DNA of 64,000 nucleotides from Intestinimonas aquisgranensis (GTDB lineage Bacteria > Bacillota > Clostridia > Oscillospirales > Oscillospiraceae): contig JAJEQY010000004.1 in NCBI GenBank assembly GCA_020687605.1, positions 29,285-93,284 of the forward strand, read 5' to 3'. Both the position numbers and the translations under genes were made by a program. Numbering within the stretch: the first letter of the stretch is position 1; each line of letters begins with the position of its first letter. Of this stretch, positions 1 through 8,653 are shown in pieces. The notes below the pieces were generated by a model. That model was not told the origin of the DNA and searched no databases. It worked only from the letters and a program-made list of their open reading frames with translations.

Positions 1-41
1 GCGGCGCGTCCGGGGTGTTCCCCAGGCGCGCCGCGTTCTTT

Positions 42-656
42 TCAAGCGGAAGTTCGATTGTTGGCATGGGTGGGAAAGCCGATGAGAAAACCCACGCAGC
101 CGGAGACAAAGTCACGGAACTGGACCACCGTGGCACTGACGGAGTCGGAGGCCAGAAGCTGACTGCCCGAAGCCCCCATGTTCCGGAGAATCAGCAGGAC
201 CAGCAGGCAGAAAAGGCCGATGACTGTGGCTGTGGACACCTGGAGACAGTTGGTATCCGGGAGCCAGGCCGGAAGAGAAGGGGAGGGGGTGGATTGGGTA
301 CCGCCGCTTTCCAGAGCGGTATCCTCAGCTGTAAAGCCGATCTGGCTCTTGGGAGCACTGACCTCACTCCCCGCCTGGGCAGCAGTTGTCAATGCAGCAG
401 GAGCCGATACCATCTCTGTCTGGACGGAGGAGCGATTGACAAAGTTGGCACTGAGGAAATAGCCGAAAATGGCGGCGGAAGAGGTACGTATGATGACGTC
501 GATGTCGCCGACCGCCGGATTGACTTCAGAGGGAAAGAAAATACTGTAAGCGGACTGGAGAAGCAGAAGCACCATGAACAGCAGCAGACTCTTGTCTACG
601 GGATGAATCCTGGCCAGTCCGGCCCGCAGCGTGACCAAACAGGAGCGCATGGACAT
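42..656 (-). CDS. Membrane protein of unknown function
   Basis: The predicted protein has 204 residues. I do not recognise the family. Hydrophobic segments lie near residues 22-41, 55-73 and 141-159. Between the second and third is a polar linker rich in Ser, Thr, Ala and Pro (about 76-135), probably exposed. I chose the ATG at 656 because an AAGGAAG ribosome site lies seven bases upstream; the frame stays open for 57 more codons, but these lack a ribosome site. The gene is transcribed away from ymfF. It has no visible catalytic motif, so I assign no function. Confidence 0.6.
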   Translation of the reverse strand: MSMRSCLVTLRAGLARIHPVDKSLLLFMVLLLLQSAYSIFFPSEVNPAVGDIDVIIRTSSAAIFGYFLSANFVNRSSVQTEMVSAPAALTTAAQAGSEVSAPKSQIGFTAEDTALESGGTQSTPSPSLPAWLPDTNCLQVSTATVIGLFCLLVLLILRNMGASGSQLLASDSVSATVVQFRDFVSGCVGFLIGFPTHANNRTSA

Positions 657-772
657 TGGGATCACTTCCTTACAAACCCATTCTATGCCGGAAAAGGAAG
701 CTGTGCGACGGGCTGCCAAAGGGCTTCGGCAAAGAGCGGACGGGCCGAGCGGGGAGATTTTTGTTTTAAGGG

Positions 773-800
773 TGTCAAAGCGGGAAAAATATAGTATAAT
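773..800 (+). promoter_or_regulatory. Possible promoter of the ymfF-ymfH-lgt-folD run
   Basis: A perfect TATAAT lies at 795-800, 45 bases before the ymfF start. The best -35 candidate is TGTCAA at 773-778 with a 16-base spacer, which is a weak match. Confidence 0.35.
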
Positions 801-844
801 GAGACCTGCGTGAAGAAACCCTACCAAGGAAAGGAAGGTCAGAT

Positions 845-2131
845 ATGACCCAAGTGACCCACAGGGAATTGCTGCCCGGCGTCCGTTTGACGGCGGTGCA
901 GACCAATAAATTCAAAAGCAATCTGCTCTCCATTACCCTTATGGCTCCGCTGGATGCCAAAACCGCGTCGGCCAACGCTCTCCTGCCCTATGTCCTCCGC
1001 CGGGGCACCCGGGAGCATCCCGACATGGAGTCCCTCTCCGCCGCTCTGGATGAGCTCTACGGCGGCTCCATCGAGCCTGCCGTACGTAAGAAGGGAGAGG
1101 CCCAGGGCGTCGGCTTTGTCGGCAGCTTCCTAGACGACGCCTACGCCCTGGACGATGCCCACATCCTAGAGCAGGCCGCCAGCCTAATGGGGGAGGTGCT
1201 GCTGTGCCCCGCCACCGAGAAGGGCGGTTTTAAAAAGGAGTATGTGGAGGGGGAGCGGAGCAACCTGGTGGACCGCATCCAGGCCCAGGTGAACGAGAAG
1301 CGCTCCTACTCCCTCCTGCGCCTCACCCAGGAGATGTGCGCCGGGGAGCCCTATGGTGTGGACCGGCTGGGCGATGAGAAAAGCGCCGCCGCCATCACGG
1401 CGGAGGGACTGTGGGAGCGCTATCAGGCTCTCCTGGCCCACGCCCCGGTGGAGCTCTACTACTGCGGCAGCGCCGACGCCGACCGGGTGGCCGCCGCCCT
1501 CACCGCCGCCCTGGACGGCCTGCCCCGGGCGGGGGAGCTGGAGGAGCCCGACCACAGTGTTCAGGATAACGCCACCCAGGACCAGCCCCGGCTGGTCACC
1601 GAGTCTCTGGATGTGACCCAGGGCAAGCTGGCTCTGGGCTTCCGCACGGGCGGCGCCTGCGTGTGGGAGGAGGACTACCCGGCTCTGCTGGTGTTCAACG
1701 CCCTCTACGGCGGCACTCCCACCTCCAAGCTTTTCCTCAACGTCCGGGAGAAGCTCTCCCTGTGCTACTTTGCCAGCTCCATGCTGGAAAAGTTCAAGGG
1801 GGTCATGGTGGTCTCTTCCGGCATCGAGTTTGGAAACTATGAGAAGGCCAAGACCGAGATCCTGGCCCAGCTGGACAACTGCCGCACCGGAGCCTTTGAG
1901 GACTGGGAGCTGGAAGGTGCCCGGCGGGCCGTGATCAGCGCTCTGCGTGCCACTATGGACGCCCAGGGCCGGCTGGAGGATTACTGGATGGGCCAGGCGG
2001 TGGCCGGCCTGGAGGAGCCCCCCCAGGACCTGGTGGACCGGGTGGAGGCTGTCACCCGGGAGCAGGTGGTGGCGGTGGCCGGAAAAATGGAGCTGGACAC
2101 CATCTATTTCCTCAAGGGCAAGGAGGACTGA
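845..2131 (+). CDS. ymfF: M16-family peptidase-like protein YmfF
   Basis: This 428-residue protein has the two-lobe M16 (pitrilysin-like) layout but no HxxEH zinc motif. The matching region near residues 48-60 reads YVLRRGTREHPD, so it is probably the non-catalytic partner of the HxxEH protein encoded next. In Bacillus, the YmfF/YmfH pair has been linked to 5-aminopentanol modification of elongation factor P; that role is carried over from the family and is not visible here. The ATG at 845 follows an AAGGAAGG ribosome site. The stop is five bases before ymfH, and the tail of this gene contains the ymfH ribosome site, so the two are probably translated together. Confidence 0.88.
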   Translation: MTQVTHRELLPGVRLTAVQTNKFKSNLLSITLMAPLDAKTASANALLPYVLRRGTREHPDMESLSAALDELYGGSIEPAVRKKGEAQGVGFVGSFLDDAYALDDAHILEQAASLMGEVLLCPATEKGGFKKEYVEGERSNLVDRIQAQVNEKRSYSLLRLTQEMCAGEPYGVDRLGDEKSAAAITAEGLWERYQALLAHAPVELYYCGSADADRVAAALTAALDGLPRAGELEEPDHSVQDNATQDQPRLVTESLDVTQGKLALGFRTGGACVWEEDYPALLVFNALYGGTPTSKLFLNVREKLSLCYFASSMLEKFKGVMVVSSGIEFGNYEKAKTEILAQLDNCRTGAFEDWELEGARRAVISALRATMDAQGRLEDYWMGQAVAGLEEPPQDLVDRVEAVTREQVVAVAGKMELDTIYFLKGKED

Positions 2132-2135
2132 TACC

Positions 2136-3416
2136 ATGGAGACCAAGGAATATACCCGCATCGGAGAGAAGCTCTACCATACCCAGCTGGACAACGGGCT
2201 TCACATCTACGTGGATGTGAAGCCGGAGTTTTCCAAGAGCTTTGCCTTTTTTGCCACCAACTACGGCGGCATGGATATGCGCTTCCAACTGAACGGCGCC
2301 TGGCACGACACCCCCGCCGGGGTGGCCCACTTCCTGGAGCACAAGATGTTTGACACCAAGGACGGCAACGCCCTCCAAGACCTGGCCGCCAACGGGGCCA
2401 GCCCCAACGCCTTCACCTCCACCGACATCACCGGCTACTACTTTGAGAGCACGGAGAAGTTTGAAGAGAATCTGAAGATCCTTCTTTCCTTCGTCTCTGT
2501 GCCTTATTTCACACCTGAGAGCGTGGACAAGGAGCAGGGCATCATCGGTCAGGAAATCCGCATGGTGGAGGATGATCCCCAGAACCAGGTTTTTTACGGT
2601 ATGCTGGAGGCCCTTTACGCCTACAACCCCGTCCGGGTGAGCATCGCCGGTACGGTGGAGTCCATTGCCGAGATCACCGCCGATACCCTGTATGCCTGCC
2701 ACGCCGCCTTCTATAACCCGGGAAATATGACCCTGTGTGTCTGCGGCAATGTGGACCCCGAGCGGGTGCGGGAGATTGCGCTGGAGATCCTTCCCAAGGA
2801 GGGCATCACCGACATTCCCCGGGACTACGGCCAGCCCGAGTCCGAGGGCGCCTTCCGGCCGGAGACCGTCCAGTCCATGGCGGTGTCCACCCCCATCTTC
2901 CAGCTGGGCTGGAAGGCCGACCCCGCCCCCAAAGGCGAGGCCCACATGCGTCAGCAGTTCCTGGGCGAGCTGGCCTGCGAGGCTGTCTTCGGCACCTCCA
3001 CGCCCCTTTACGCCCGGCTGTACAGTCAGGGCTTGGTGAACCAGAGCTTTAGCTACGGCTACGAGGCCTATCCCCAGTGCGCCATGCTCACCGTGGGCGG
3101 CGAGAGCCGGGACCCCAGGGCGGTGCGCCAGGCCATTGCCGACGAGGTGGAGCGCATCGGCCGGGAGGGACTGGACCCTGCCCTCTTTGGACGCATCAAG
3201 AAGGGTGTTTACGGTGCCAAGGTCCGTGGCCTCAACTCTTTTGAAAATATCTGCATCGGCTTGGCCCAGAGCCACTTCGCCGGTGAGGAGTATTTCCGGT
3301 TCCCGGAGGTCTTTGAGGCCATCGGAAAGGCCGATGTGGAGGATGTGGTCCGGCGGTGGATGACCCCGGAGCGCACCGGACTGTCCATCGTCCTCCCCAA
3401 GGAGGAGCAGGCATGA
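2136..3416 (+). CDS. ymfH: M16-family zinc metallopeptidase YmfH
   Basis: The 426-residue protein carries the inverted zinc motif HFLEH near residues 63-67, with a downstream Glu in GQEIRMVEDDP as the likely third metal ligand. It is therefore the catalytic member of the YmfF/YmfH pair. The ATG at 2136 is preferred because an AAGGAGG site lies at the end of ymfF. The frame is open well upstream, but that part is only a shifted reading of ymfF. The stop overlaps the lgt start in an ATGA arrangement. In Bacillus the pair is associated with elongation factor P modification; the protease substrate is unknown. Confidence 0.9.
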   Translation: METKEYTRIGEKLYHTQLDNGLHIYVDVKPEFSKSFAFFATNYGGMDMRFQLNGAWHDTPAGVAHFLEHKMFDTKDGNALQDLAANGASPNAFTSTDITGYYFESTEKFEENLKILLSFVSVPYFTPESVDKEQGIIGQEIRMVEDDPQNQVFYGMLEALYAYNPVRVSIAGTVESIAEITADTLYACHAAFYNPGNMTLCVCGNVDPERVREIALEILPKEGITDIPRDYGQPESEGAFRPETVQSMAVSTPIFQLGWKADPAPKGEAHMRQQFLGELACEAVFGTSTPLYARLYSQGLVNQSFSYGYEAYPQCAMLTVGGESRDPRAVRQAIADEVERIGREGLDPALFGRIKKGVYGAKVRGLNSFENICIGLAQSHFAGEEYFRFPEVFEAIGKADVEDVVRRWMTPERTGLSIVLPKEEQA

Positions 3417-4342
3417 CCAGGACCGTCCTTTTTCCCGGCTTGGGTCTGGAGTTCCACCTCAACCGGGTGGCCTTCGAGCTCTTTGGCCTGCCCATCTATT
3501 GGTATGGCGTCATCATCGCCTGCGGCTTTTTGCTGGCGGTGGTCTTCTGTTATAAAATGGCGCCTCGGTTCGGCATCAAACCCGATGATATCATTGACCT
3601 GCTGTTTTTCGACGTGCCCCTGGCCATCATCGGAGCCCGGCTCTACTATGTCATCTTCTACCTGGATCTCTACCGGAACGAAGACGGGAGCTTCGACTTC
3701 CTGGAGATGCTGGACATCCGGGACGGAGGTCTGGCCATCTACGGCGGCGTGATCGCGGCGGTCCTCACCCTCATTGTCTTCTGTCGGGTGAAAAAGATCA
3801 ACTTCTTCGCCTTTGCCGACGTAGGGGTCTTCGGCCTCCTCATCGGCCAGTGTGTGGGCCGCTGGGGCAACTTCATGAATGTGGAGGCCTACGGCGGACC
3901 CACCGACCTGCCCTGGCGCATGGGCATCGACGCCTATGTGAACGGCGCCTGGCAGTACATGGAGGTCCATCCCACCTTCCTCTACGAGTCGCTGTGGAAC
4001 CTGCTGGGCTTCCTGCTGCTGCTCGTGGTGGTGATCAAAGGGAAGCGCCGCTTCGACGGTCAGATCATGTGGAGCTACTTTCTGTGGTACGGATTCGGGC
4101 GGGGAATCATCGAGGGCCTGCGCACCGACAGCCTCTATTTCTTCCATACCCCCATCCGTGTGTCCCAGGTGCTGGGCTTTGCCTCGGCTTTGGTGGCGGC
4201 GGGCTTTTTGATCTATCATCTTTTTGTACGGCGTCATAAGCCGGAAGAACTTTACGTCAATCGGCTCCGGGCGGCCAAAGAGGCCCGCCGGGCGGAACAC
4301 AACGAAAAGGAGGAGGACGAGCATGGCGGCGACGGTCATTGA
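3413..4342 (+). CDS. lgt: Prolipoprotein diacylglyceryl transferase
   Basis: Lgt transfers a diacylglyceryl group from phosphatidylglycerol to the lipobox cysteine of prolipoproteins in the cytoplasmic membrane. The 309-residue sequence has about seven hydrophobic segments and the family signature GRWGNFMNVEAYGG near residues 147-160, with the conserved Arg, Asn and Glu. The C-terminus ends in a charged tail rich in Glu and His. The start overlaps the ymfH stop (ATGA), and the 3' end overlaps folD by 20 bases, so expression is probably coupled. Its product would process the lipoprotein encoded at 52334. Confidence 0.95.
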   Translation: MTRTVLFPGLGLEFHLNRVAFELFGLPIYWYGVIIACGFLLAVVFCYKMAPRFGIKPDDIIDLLFFDVPLAIIGARLYYVIFYLDLYRNEDGSFDFLEMLDIRDGGLAIYGGVIAAVLTLIVFCRVKKINFFAFADVGVFGLLIGQCVGRWGNFMNVEAYGGPTDLPWRMGIDAYVNGAWQYMEVHPTFLYESLWNLLGFLLLLVVVIKGKRRFDGQIMWSYFLWYGFGRGIIEGLRTDSLYFFHTPIRVSQVLGFASALVAAGFLIYHLFVRRHKPEELYVNRLRAAKEARRAEHNEKEEDEHGGDGH

Positions 4343-5165
4343 CGGCAAGGCCCTGGCGGCCAAGTGCAAGGCCAGGGTGGCCAAGGAGGTGGAAAGCCTG
4401 TCCCGGCGGCCGGGTCTGGCGGTCATCATCGTGGGAGACAACCAGGCCTCCCGTACATACGTCAACAGCAAGCGGAAGGACTGCGACGAGTGCGGCATTT
4501 ACAGCGAGGAGTATGCTCTTCCCACGGACGCAGGCCAGGCCGCCCTCATGGAGATCATCGAGAGCCTCAACGGCCGCCCGGACATCGATGGCATCCTCTG
4601 TCAGCTTCCCCTGCCCGAGGGCTATGACGAGGAGGCGGTCCTGCTGGCCATCGACCCGGACAAGGATGTGGACGGCTTCCATCCCATCAACGTGGGCCGG
4701 CTGTCCACCGGCCAGCCCTGCTTCGCCCCCTGCACCCCCGCCGGCGTCATGGAGATGCTCAAGGAGTACGGAGTGGACCCCAAGGGGAAGGAGTGCGTGG
4801 TAGTGGGACGGTCCAACATCGTGGGCAAGCCCATGGGCATGCTGCTCCTGGCCGCCCACGGCACCGTCACCATCTGCCATTCCCGGACAAAAGACCTGGG
4901 CGAGGTCTGCCGCCGGGCTGATATCCTGGTGGCGGCGGTTGGAAAGCGGAACATCATCACCGCCGACATGGTGAAGGAGGGCGCGGTGGTCATCGACGTG
5001 GCCATGAACCGCAACGAGGCCGGCAAGCTCTGCGGCGACGTGGACTACCCAGCCGTGGCCGAGAAAGCCTCTCTCATCACTCCGGTGCCCGGAGGCGTGG
5101 GCCCCATGACCCGGGCCATGCTGATGGTGAACACCCTGGAGGCCGCCCGTCGGCACGGGTGCTGA
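4323..5165 (+). CDS. folD: Methylenetetrahydrofolate dehydrogenase/cyclohydrolase
   Basis: FolD interconverts 5,10-methylene-THF, 5,10-methenyl-THF and 10-formyl-THF in the cytosol and so feeds the formyl donors used by purN and the AICAR transformylase of this window. The 280-residue protein has the YVNSKRKDCDECG segment with the catalytic Tyr and Lys, the QLPLPEG and DVDGFHP motifs, the Rossmann motif GRSNIVGKPMG and the C-terminal PVPGGVGPMT. The start lies inside the end of lgt, after a GGAGGA site. A strong terminator follows the stop. Confidence 0.96.
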   Translation: MAATVIDGKALAAKCKARVAKEVESLSRRPGLAVIIVGDNQASRTYVNSKRKDCDECGIYSEEYALPTDAGQAALMEIIESLNGRPDIDGILCQLPLPEGYDEEAVLLAIDPDKDVDGFHPINVGRLSTGQPCFAPCTPAGVMEMLKEYGVDPKGKECVVVGRSNIVGKPMGMLLLAAHGTVTICHSRTKDLGEVCRRADILVAAVGKRNIITADMVKEGAVVIDVAMNRNEAGKLCGDVDYPAVAEKASLITPVPGGVGPMTRAMLMVNTLEAARRHGC

Positions 5166-5173
5166 AAACTGAA

Positions 5174-5224
5174 AAAATGACAGGGCCGGGAGACATGCAC
5201 GCGTCCCCCGGCCTTGTCATTTTG
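5174..5224 (+). terminator. Intrinsic terminator after folD
   Basis: A 17-bp stem (arms 5174-5190 and 5208-5224, one G-U pair) closes a loop of about 17 bases and ends in TTTT. Its 3' arm overlaps the -35 box of the next promoter. Confidence 0.85.
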
Positions 5225-5242
5225 AGGGTAATGTGGTATGAT
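5214..5242 (+). promoter_or_regulatory. Promoter of trpS
   Basis: TTGTCA (5214-5219), a 17-base spacer and TATGAT (5237-5242) form a good housekeeping promoter. The -35 box lies within the 3' arm of the folD terminator. The leader of about 100 bases before trpS shows no T-box pattern. Confidence 0.7.
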
Positions 5243-5350
5243 ATTATCCGCTGTATAGGCTCTGTGGGACCGCTTTTGGGTGCGATTCTCCAAGCGGACC
5301 GCCGATTCCGTAAGAAAGATCGATAGGATCCTGTTTCGAGGTGCAATGAT

Positions 5351-6358
5351 ATGGAACAAGAAATGCAGAAAAAAGTAATGCTCTCCGGTATCCAGCCCAG
5401 TGGTGACCTGCATCTGGGCAATTATCTGGGTGCCATCAAGAACTGGGGCGCCCGGGCCGAGGAGTTTGACTGCTACTATTTTATGGCCGACATGCACACC
5501 ATCACCGTCCGTCAGAACCCAGCTGACCTGCGCCGGCGGACCCTGGAGCAGCTGGCGGCCTACATCGCCTGCGGTCTGGACCCGGAGAAGAATACCCTCT
5601 TCATCCAGTCCCACATCCCCGCTCACGCCGAGCTGGGCTGGGTCCTTAACTGCTACACCATGTTCGGCGAGCTCAGCCGCATGACCCAGTTCAAGGACAA
5701 GTCTGCCAAGCATGCCGACAACATCAACGGCGGCCTCTTTACCTACCCTGCCCTCATGGCGGCCGACATCCTGCTCTACCAGCCCGACTATGTCCCTGTG
5801 GGCAACGATCAGAAGCAGCATGTGGAGCTCACCCGGAACGTGGCCCAGCGCTTCAACAACATCTACGGCGAGGTGTTCAAGATCCCGGAGCCCTACATCC
5901 CCAAGACCGGTGCCCGGATCATGTCCCTCAATGCCCCTGATGCCAAGATGAGCAAGTCCATCCCCGAGGGCTGTGTCTTCCTCATGGAGAAGCCGGAGGA
6001 TATCCAGCGCAAGTTCAAGCGGGCCATCACCGATTCCGACACCGAGCACTGTGTCCGTTTTGACCCGGAGAACAAGCCCGGCGTGTCCAACCTCATGAGT
6101 ATCTACTCCGCGGTTACCGGCAAAACCATGGAGGAGATCGAGGCCGAGTTTGACGGCCAGGGCTATGGCAAGTTCAAGCCCGCCGTGGGCGACGCGGTGA
6201 TCGAGTGCCTGCGTCCCATCCGGGAGGAGGCCCAGCGGCTCCTGGCCGATAAGGCCTATCTGGAGTCGGTCTATCGTGCCGGCGCCGAAAAGGCCAGCTA
6301 TGTGGCCAACAAGACCCTGCGCAAGGTCTACAAAAAGGTGGGCTTCGTGGCCCGGTAA
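5351..6358 (+). CDS. trpS: Tryptophanyl-tRNA synthetase
   Basis: This class I synthetase charges tRNA-Trp with tryptophan using ATP. The 335-residue length is typical. The N-terminus has the SGIQPSG strand followed by the HIGH-like HLGNY, and KMSKS is found near residues 199-203. The chosen ATG at 5351 follows a GAGGTG site; an internal Met five residues later would give a more usual N-terminus but has no better ribosome site. The gene appears to be transcribed alone from the promoter at 5214. Confidence 0.95.
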   Translation: MEQEMQKKVMLSGIQPSGDLHLGNYLGAIKNWGARAEEFDCYYFMADMHTITVRQNPADLRRRTLEQLAAYIACGLDPEKNTLFIQSHIPAHAELGWVLNCYTMFGELSRMTQFKDKSAKHADNINGGLFTYPALMAADILLYQPDYVPVGNDQKQHVELTRNVAQRFNNIYGEVFKIPEPYIPKTGARIMSLNAPDAKMSKSIPEGCVFLMEKPEDIQRKFKRAITDSDTEHCVRFDPENKPGVSNLMSIYSAVTGKTMEEIEAEFDGQGYGKFKPAVGDAVIECLRPIREEAQRLLADKAYLESVYRAGAEKASYVANKTLRKVYKKVGFVAR

Positions 6359-6395
6359 CGGCCCGGTCTTGTCTGAAAAAGGAGCATTTTTGTCA

Positions 6396-7481
6396 ATGAA
6401 CAGTGATTTGCAGACCATGGGCTGGGTGGCCGCCGCTCTGGTCACCGCCATGGTGGTTTCCCTCATCACCACGCCGGTGGTAAAAAATCTGGCCTTCAAG
6501 GTGGGCGCCGTGGACGTGCCCAAGGACAACCGCCGGATGCATGACCACCCCATCCCCCGGATGGGCGGCCTGGCCATTTTCTTTGGTTTCATCCTCAGCG
6601 CCCTACTCTATGTGGAGATGACCCCTCAGTTCCGAGGCATGCTGCTGGGCGGCGTCATCATCGTGGTGCTGGGCATCTTTGACGACATCTATGCCCTGGG
6701 TGCCAAGTTCAAGCTGGTCATTCAGATCATTGCCGCTCTGGTGGCGGTACTGTCCGGCAATGTCATCGAGATTATCTCCAACCCTAACGTCCTCTCGCCT
6801 AACCCCTGGTGGGACCTTGGGTGGCTCTCCTATCCCGCCACCGTGCTGTGGATCGTGGCCATCACCAACGCCGTCAACCTCATTGATGGGCTGGATGGTC
6901 TGGCCTGCGGTGTGTCCACCATCAGCGCCCTTACCATGCTGGTCATCTCTCTGGCGGTGGCCGACGCCCCGGTAGCCATTGTCATGGCTGCCCTGGCCGG
7001 TGCCTGCATCGGCTTCCTGCCCTATAACCTCAATCCCGCCAAGATCTTTATGGGGGACACCGGTTCCACCTTCCTGGGCTTTATCCTGGCCGTTATGTCC
7101 ATCCAGGGCCTTTTCAAGTTCTATACCATCATCTCTTTTGCCGTGCCCTTCCTGATGCTGGGCCTTCCCATCTTTGATACCTGCTTTGCCTTCATCCGGC
7201 GTATTGCCCACGGCCAAAGTCCCATGCACCCCGACCGGAGCCATGTCCACCACCGGCTCATCGATATGGGCTTCAATCAGAAGCAGGCGGTGGCGGTGCT
7301 CTACATCATCAGCGCCATTCTGGGCCTCTGCGCCGTGGTGCTCACTACCAGCGGTGAGCTCAAGGCCATGCTATTGATGCTGGCCCTGTGCGCCGCCGGT
7401 GCCGTGTCCGCCCGGATCTTTTTGAGCAACAATGAGAAGAAGAAAAACGAGGAAGCCGAACAGAAGGAGGATCAGCCGTGA
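6396..7481 (+). CDS. tagO: Undecaprenyl-phosphate GlcNAc-1-phosphate transferase (TagO/WecA type)
   Basis: This polytopic membrane enzyme moves N-acetylglucosamine 1-phosphate from UDP-GlcNAc to undecaprenyl phosphate, the first step of wall teichoic acid or secondary wall polymer synthesis. The protein (361 residues from the ATG) has the MraY/WecA signatures: RRMHDHPIPRMGG at the N-terminus, a DD pair in FDDIYALG, the NLIDGLDGL loop, and the C-terminal cytoplasmic HPDRSHVHHRL that separates WecA/TagO from MraY. The start is uncertain: TTG at 6390 lies closer to the GGAG site than the ATG at 6396. The end overlaps mnaA by four bases (GTGA), linking both UDP-GlcNAc steps. Confidence 0.9.
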   Translation: MNSDLQTMGWVAAALVTAMVVSLITTPVVKNLAFKVGAVDVPKDNRRMHDHPIPRMGGLAIFFGFILSALLYVEMTPQFRGMLLGGVIIVVLGIFDDIYALGAKFKLVIQIIAALVAVLSGNVIEIISNPNVLSPNPWWDLGWLSYPATVLWIVAITNAVNLIDGLDGLACGVSTISALTMLVISLAVADAPVAIVMAALAGACIGFLPYNLNPAKIFMGDTGSTFLGFILAVMSIQGLFKFYTIISFAVPFLMLGLPIFDTCFAFIRRIAHGQSPMHPDRSHVHHRLIDMGFNQKQAVAVLYIISAILGLCAVVLTTSGELKAMLLMLALCAAGAVSARIFLSNNEKKKNEEAEQKEDQP

Positions 7482-8626
7482 AGACCATCCGTGTCATGAC
7501 CATATTCGGTACCCGGCCGGAGGCCATCAAGATGGCGCCTCTGGTCCGGGAACTCTCCCGCCGGGAGGGTGTGGAGAGCCTGTGCTGTGTCACCGCCCAG
7601 CACCGTGAGATGCTGGACTCGGTGCTCCACATCTTCGGCCTGACGCCGGACTATGACCTCAACATTATGGAGCCCCGGCAGACCCTCTCCACCATTACCT
7701 GTAAGTGCCTCACCGGTGTGGAAGGGGTGCTGACCCAGGCCAAGCCCGACCTGGTGCTGGTCCACGGTGACACCTCCACCACCTTCTCCGCCGCCCTGGC
7801 GGCCTACTACCAGCAGGTCATGGTGGGTCACGTGGAGGCGGGGCTGCGTACCTATGACAAATATTCTCCCTTCCCGGAGGAGATGAACCGTACTCTGGTG
7901 GGGGACATTGCCGACCTCCACTTCTGTCCCACCCCTGCAAACCGGGAGAATCTGGCCCGGGAGGGCATCACCAAAGGTGTCTTTATCACGGGCAACACGG
8001 TCATCGACGCCATGTCCACCACCGTTCGGTCCGACTTCAAGTTCTCCACCCAGCTCCTCAACGAGCTGGACTACAACCGGCGTCAGGTGGTGCTGGTGAC
8101 CTGCCACCGCCGGGAAAACTACGGTGAGCCCATGGCCCACATTATGACCGCCCTGCGGCGCATTGTGGAGGACCATCCCCAGGTGGAGCTTGTCTATCCC
8201 GTTCATCTCTCCCCGGTGGTCCGGGAGGCGGCGGCCAAGTACCTCTCCGGCCACGACCGCATCCACCTCATCGATCCTCTGGACGTGGAGGAGATGCACA
8301 ATCTGATGGCCCGGTGCCATCTGGTTATGACGGACTCCGGCGGCCTCCAGGAGGAGGCGCCCGCCATGGGTAAGCCGGTGCTTGTCCTCCGCCGGGAGAC
8401 CGAGCGGCCGGAGGCCATCACCGCCGGTACGGTCCGGCTGGCGGGGACGGAGGAGGCCGAGGTCTACCGCCTGGGCAGCCTACTGCTGGAGGACCAGGCG
8501 GTTTACGCCCAGATGGCCCACGCCGTCAATCCTTACGGAGACGGGCAGGCCTGCCGGCGCATCGCTGACGCCATTGAGTGGAAATTCTGCCTGCGGGAAG
8601 AGGCGCCGGAGGAGTTCCGAGCCTGA
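7478..8626 (+). CDS. mnaA: UDP-N-acetylglucosamine 2-epimerase (non-hydrolysing)
   Basis: The enzyme interconverts UDP-GlcNAc and UDP-ManNAc, supplying ManNAc for wall polymers. The 382-residue protein shows the family landmarks GTRPEAIKMAPLV at the N-terminus, VHGDTSTTF, the GHVEAGLRT segment, CHRRENYG, and the C-terminal TDSGGLQEEAP with the GKPVLVLR strand. Translation starts with GTG, and the GTGA overlap with the tagO stop indicates coupling. An AAGGAGG site precedes it. WecB is the equivalent name in enteric bacteria. Confidence 0.94.
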   Translation: MKTIRVMTIFGTRPEAIKMAPLVRELSRREGVESLCCVTAQHREMLDSVLHIFGLTPDYDLNIMEPRQTLSTITCKCLTGVEGVLTQAKPDLVLVHGDTSTTFSAALAAYYQQVMVGHVEAGLRTYDKYSPFPEEMNRTLVGDIADLHFCPTPANRENLAREGITKGVFITGNTVIDAMSTTVRSDFKFSTQLLNELDYNRRQVVLVTCHRRENYGEPMAHIMTALRRIVEDHPQVELVYPVHLSPVVREAAAKYLSGHDRIHLIDPLDVEEMHNLMARCHLVMTDSGGLQEEAPAMGKPVLVLRRETERPEAITAGTVRLAGTEEAEVYRLGSLLLEDQAVYAQMAHAVNPYGDGQACRRIADAIEWKFCLREEAPEEFRA

Positions 8627-8653
8627 TTCGCAGCTGGGACAGGAGGGAGCGGG

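Noticed and set aside
5243..5350. T-box riboswitch before trpS
   Set aside because: The leader is only about 100 bases and shows neither the conserved T-box sequence nor a terminator before trpS.
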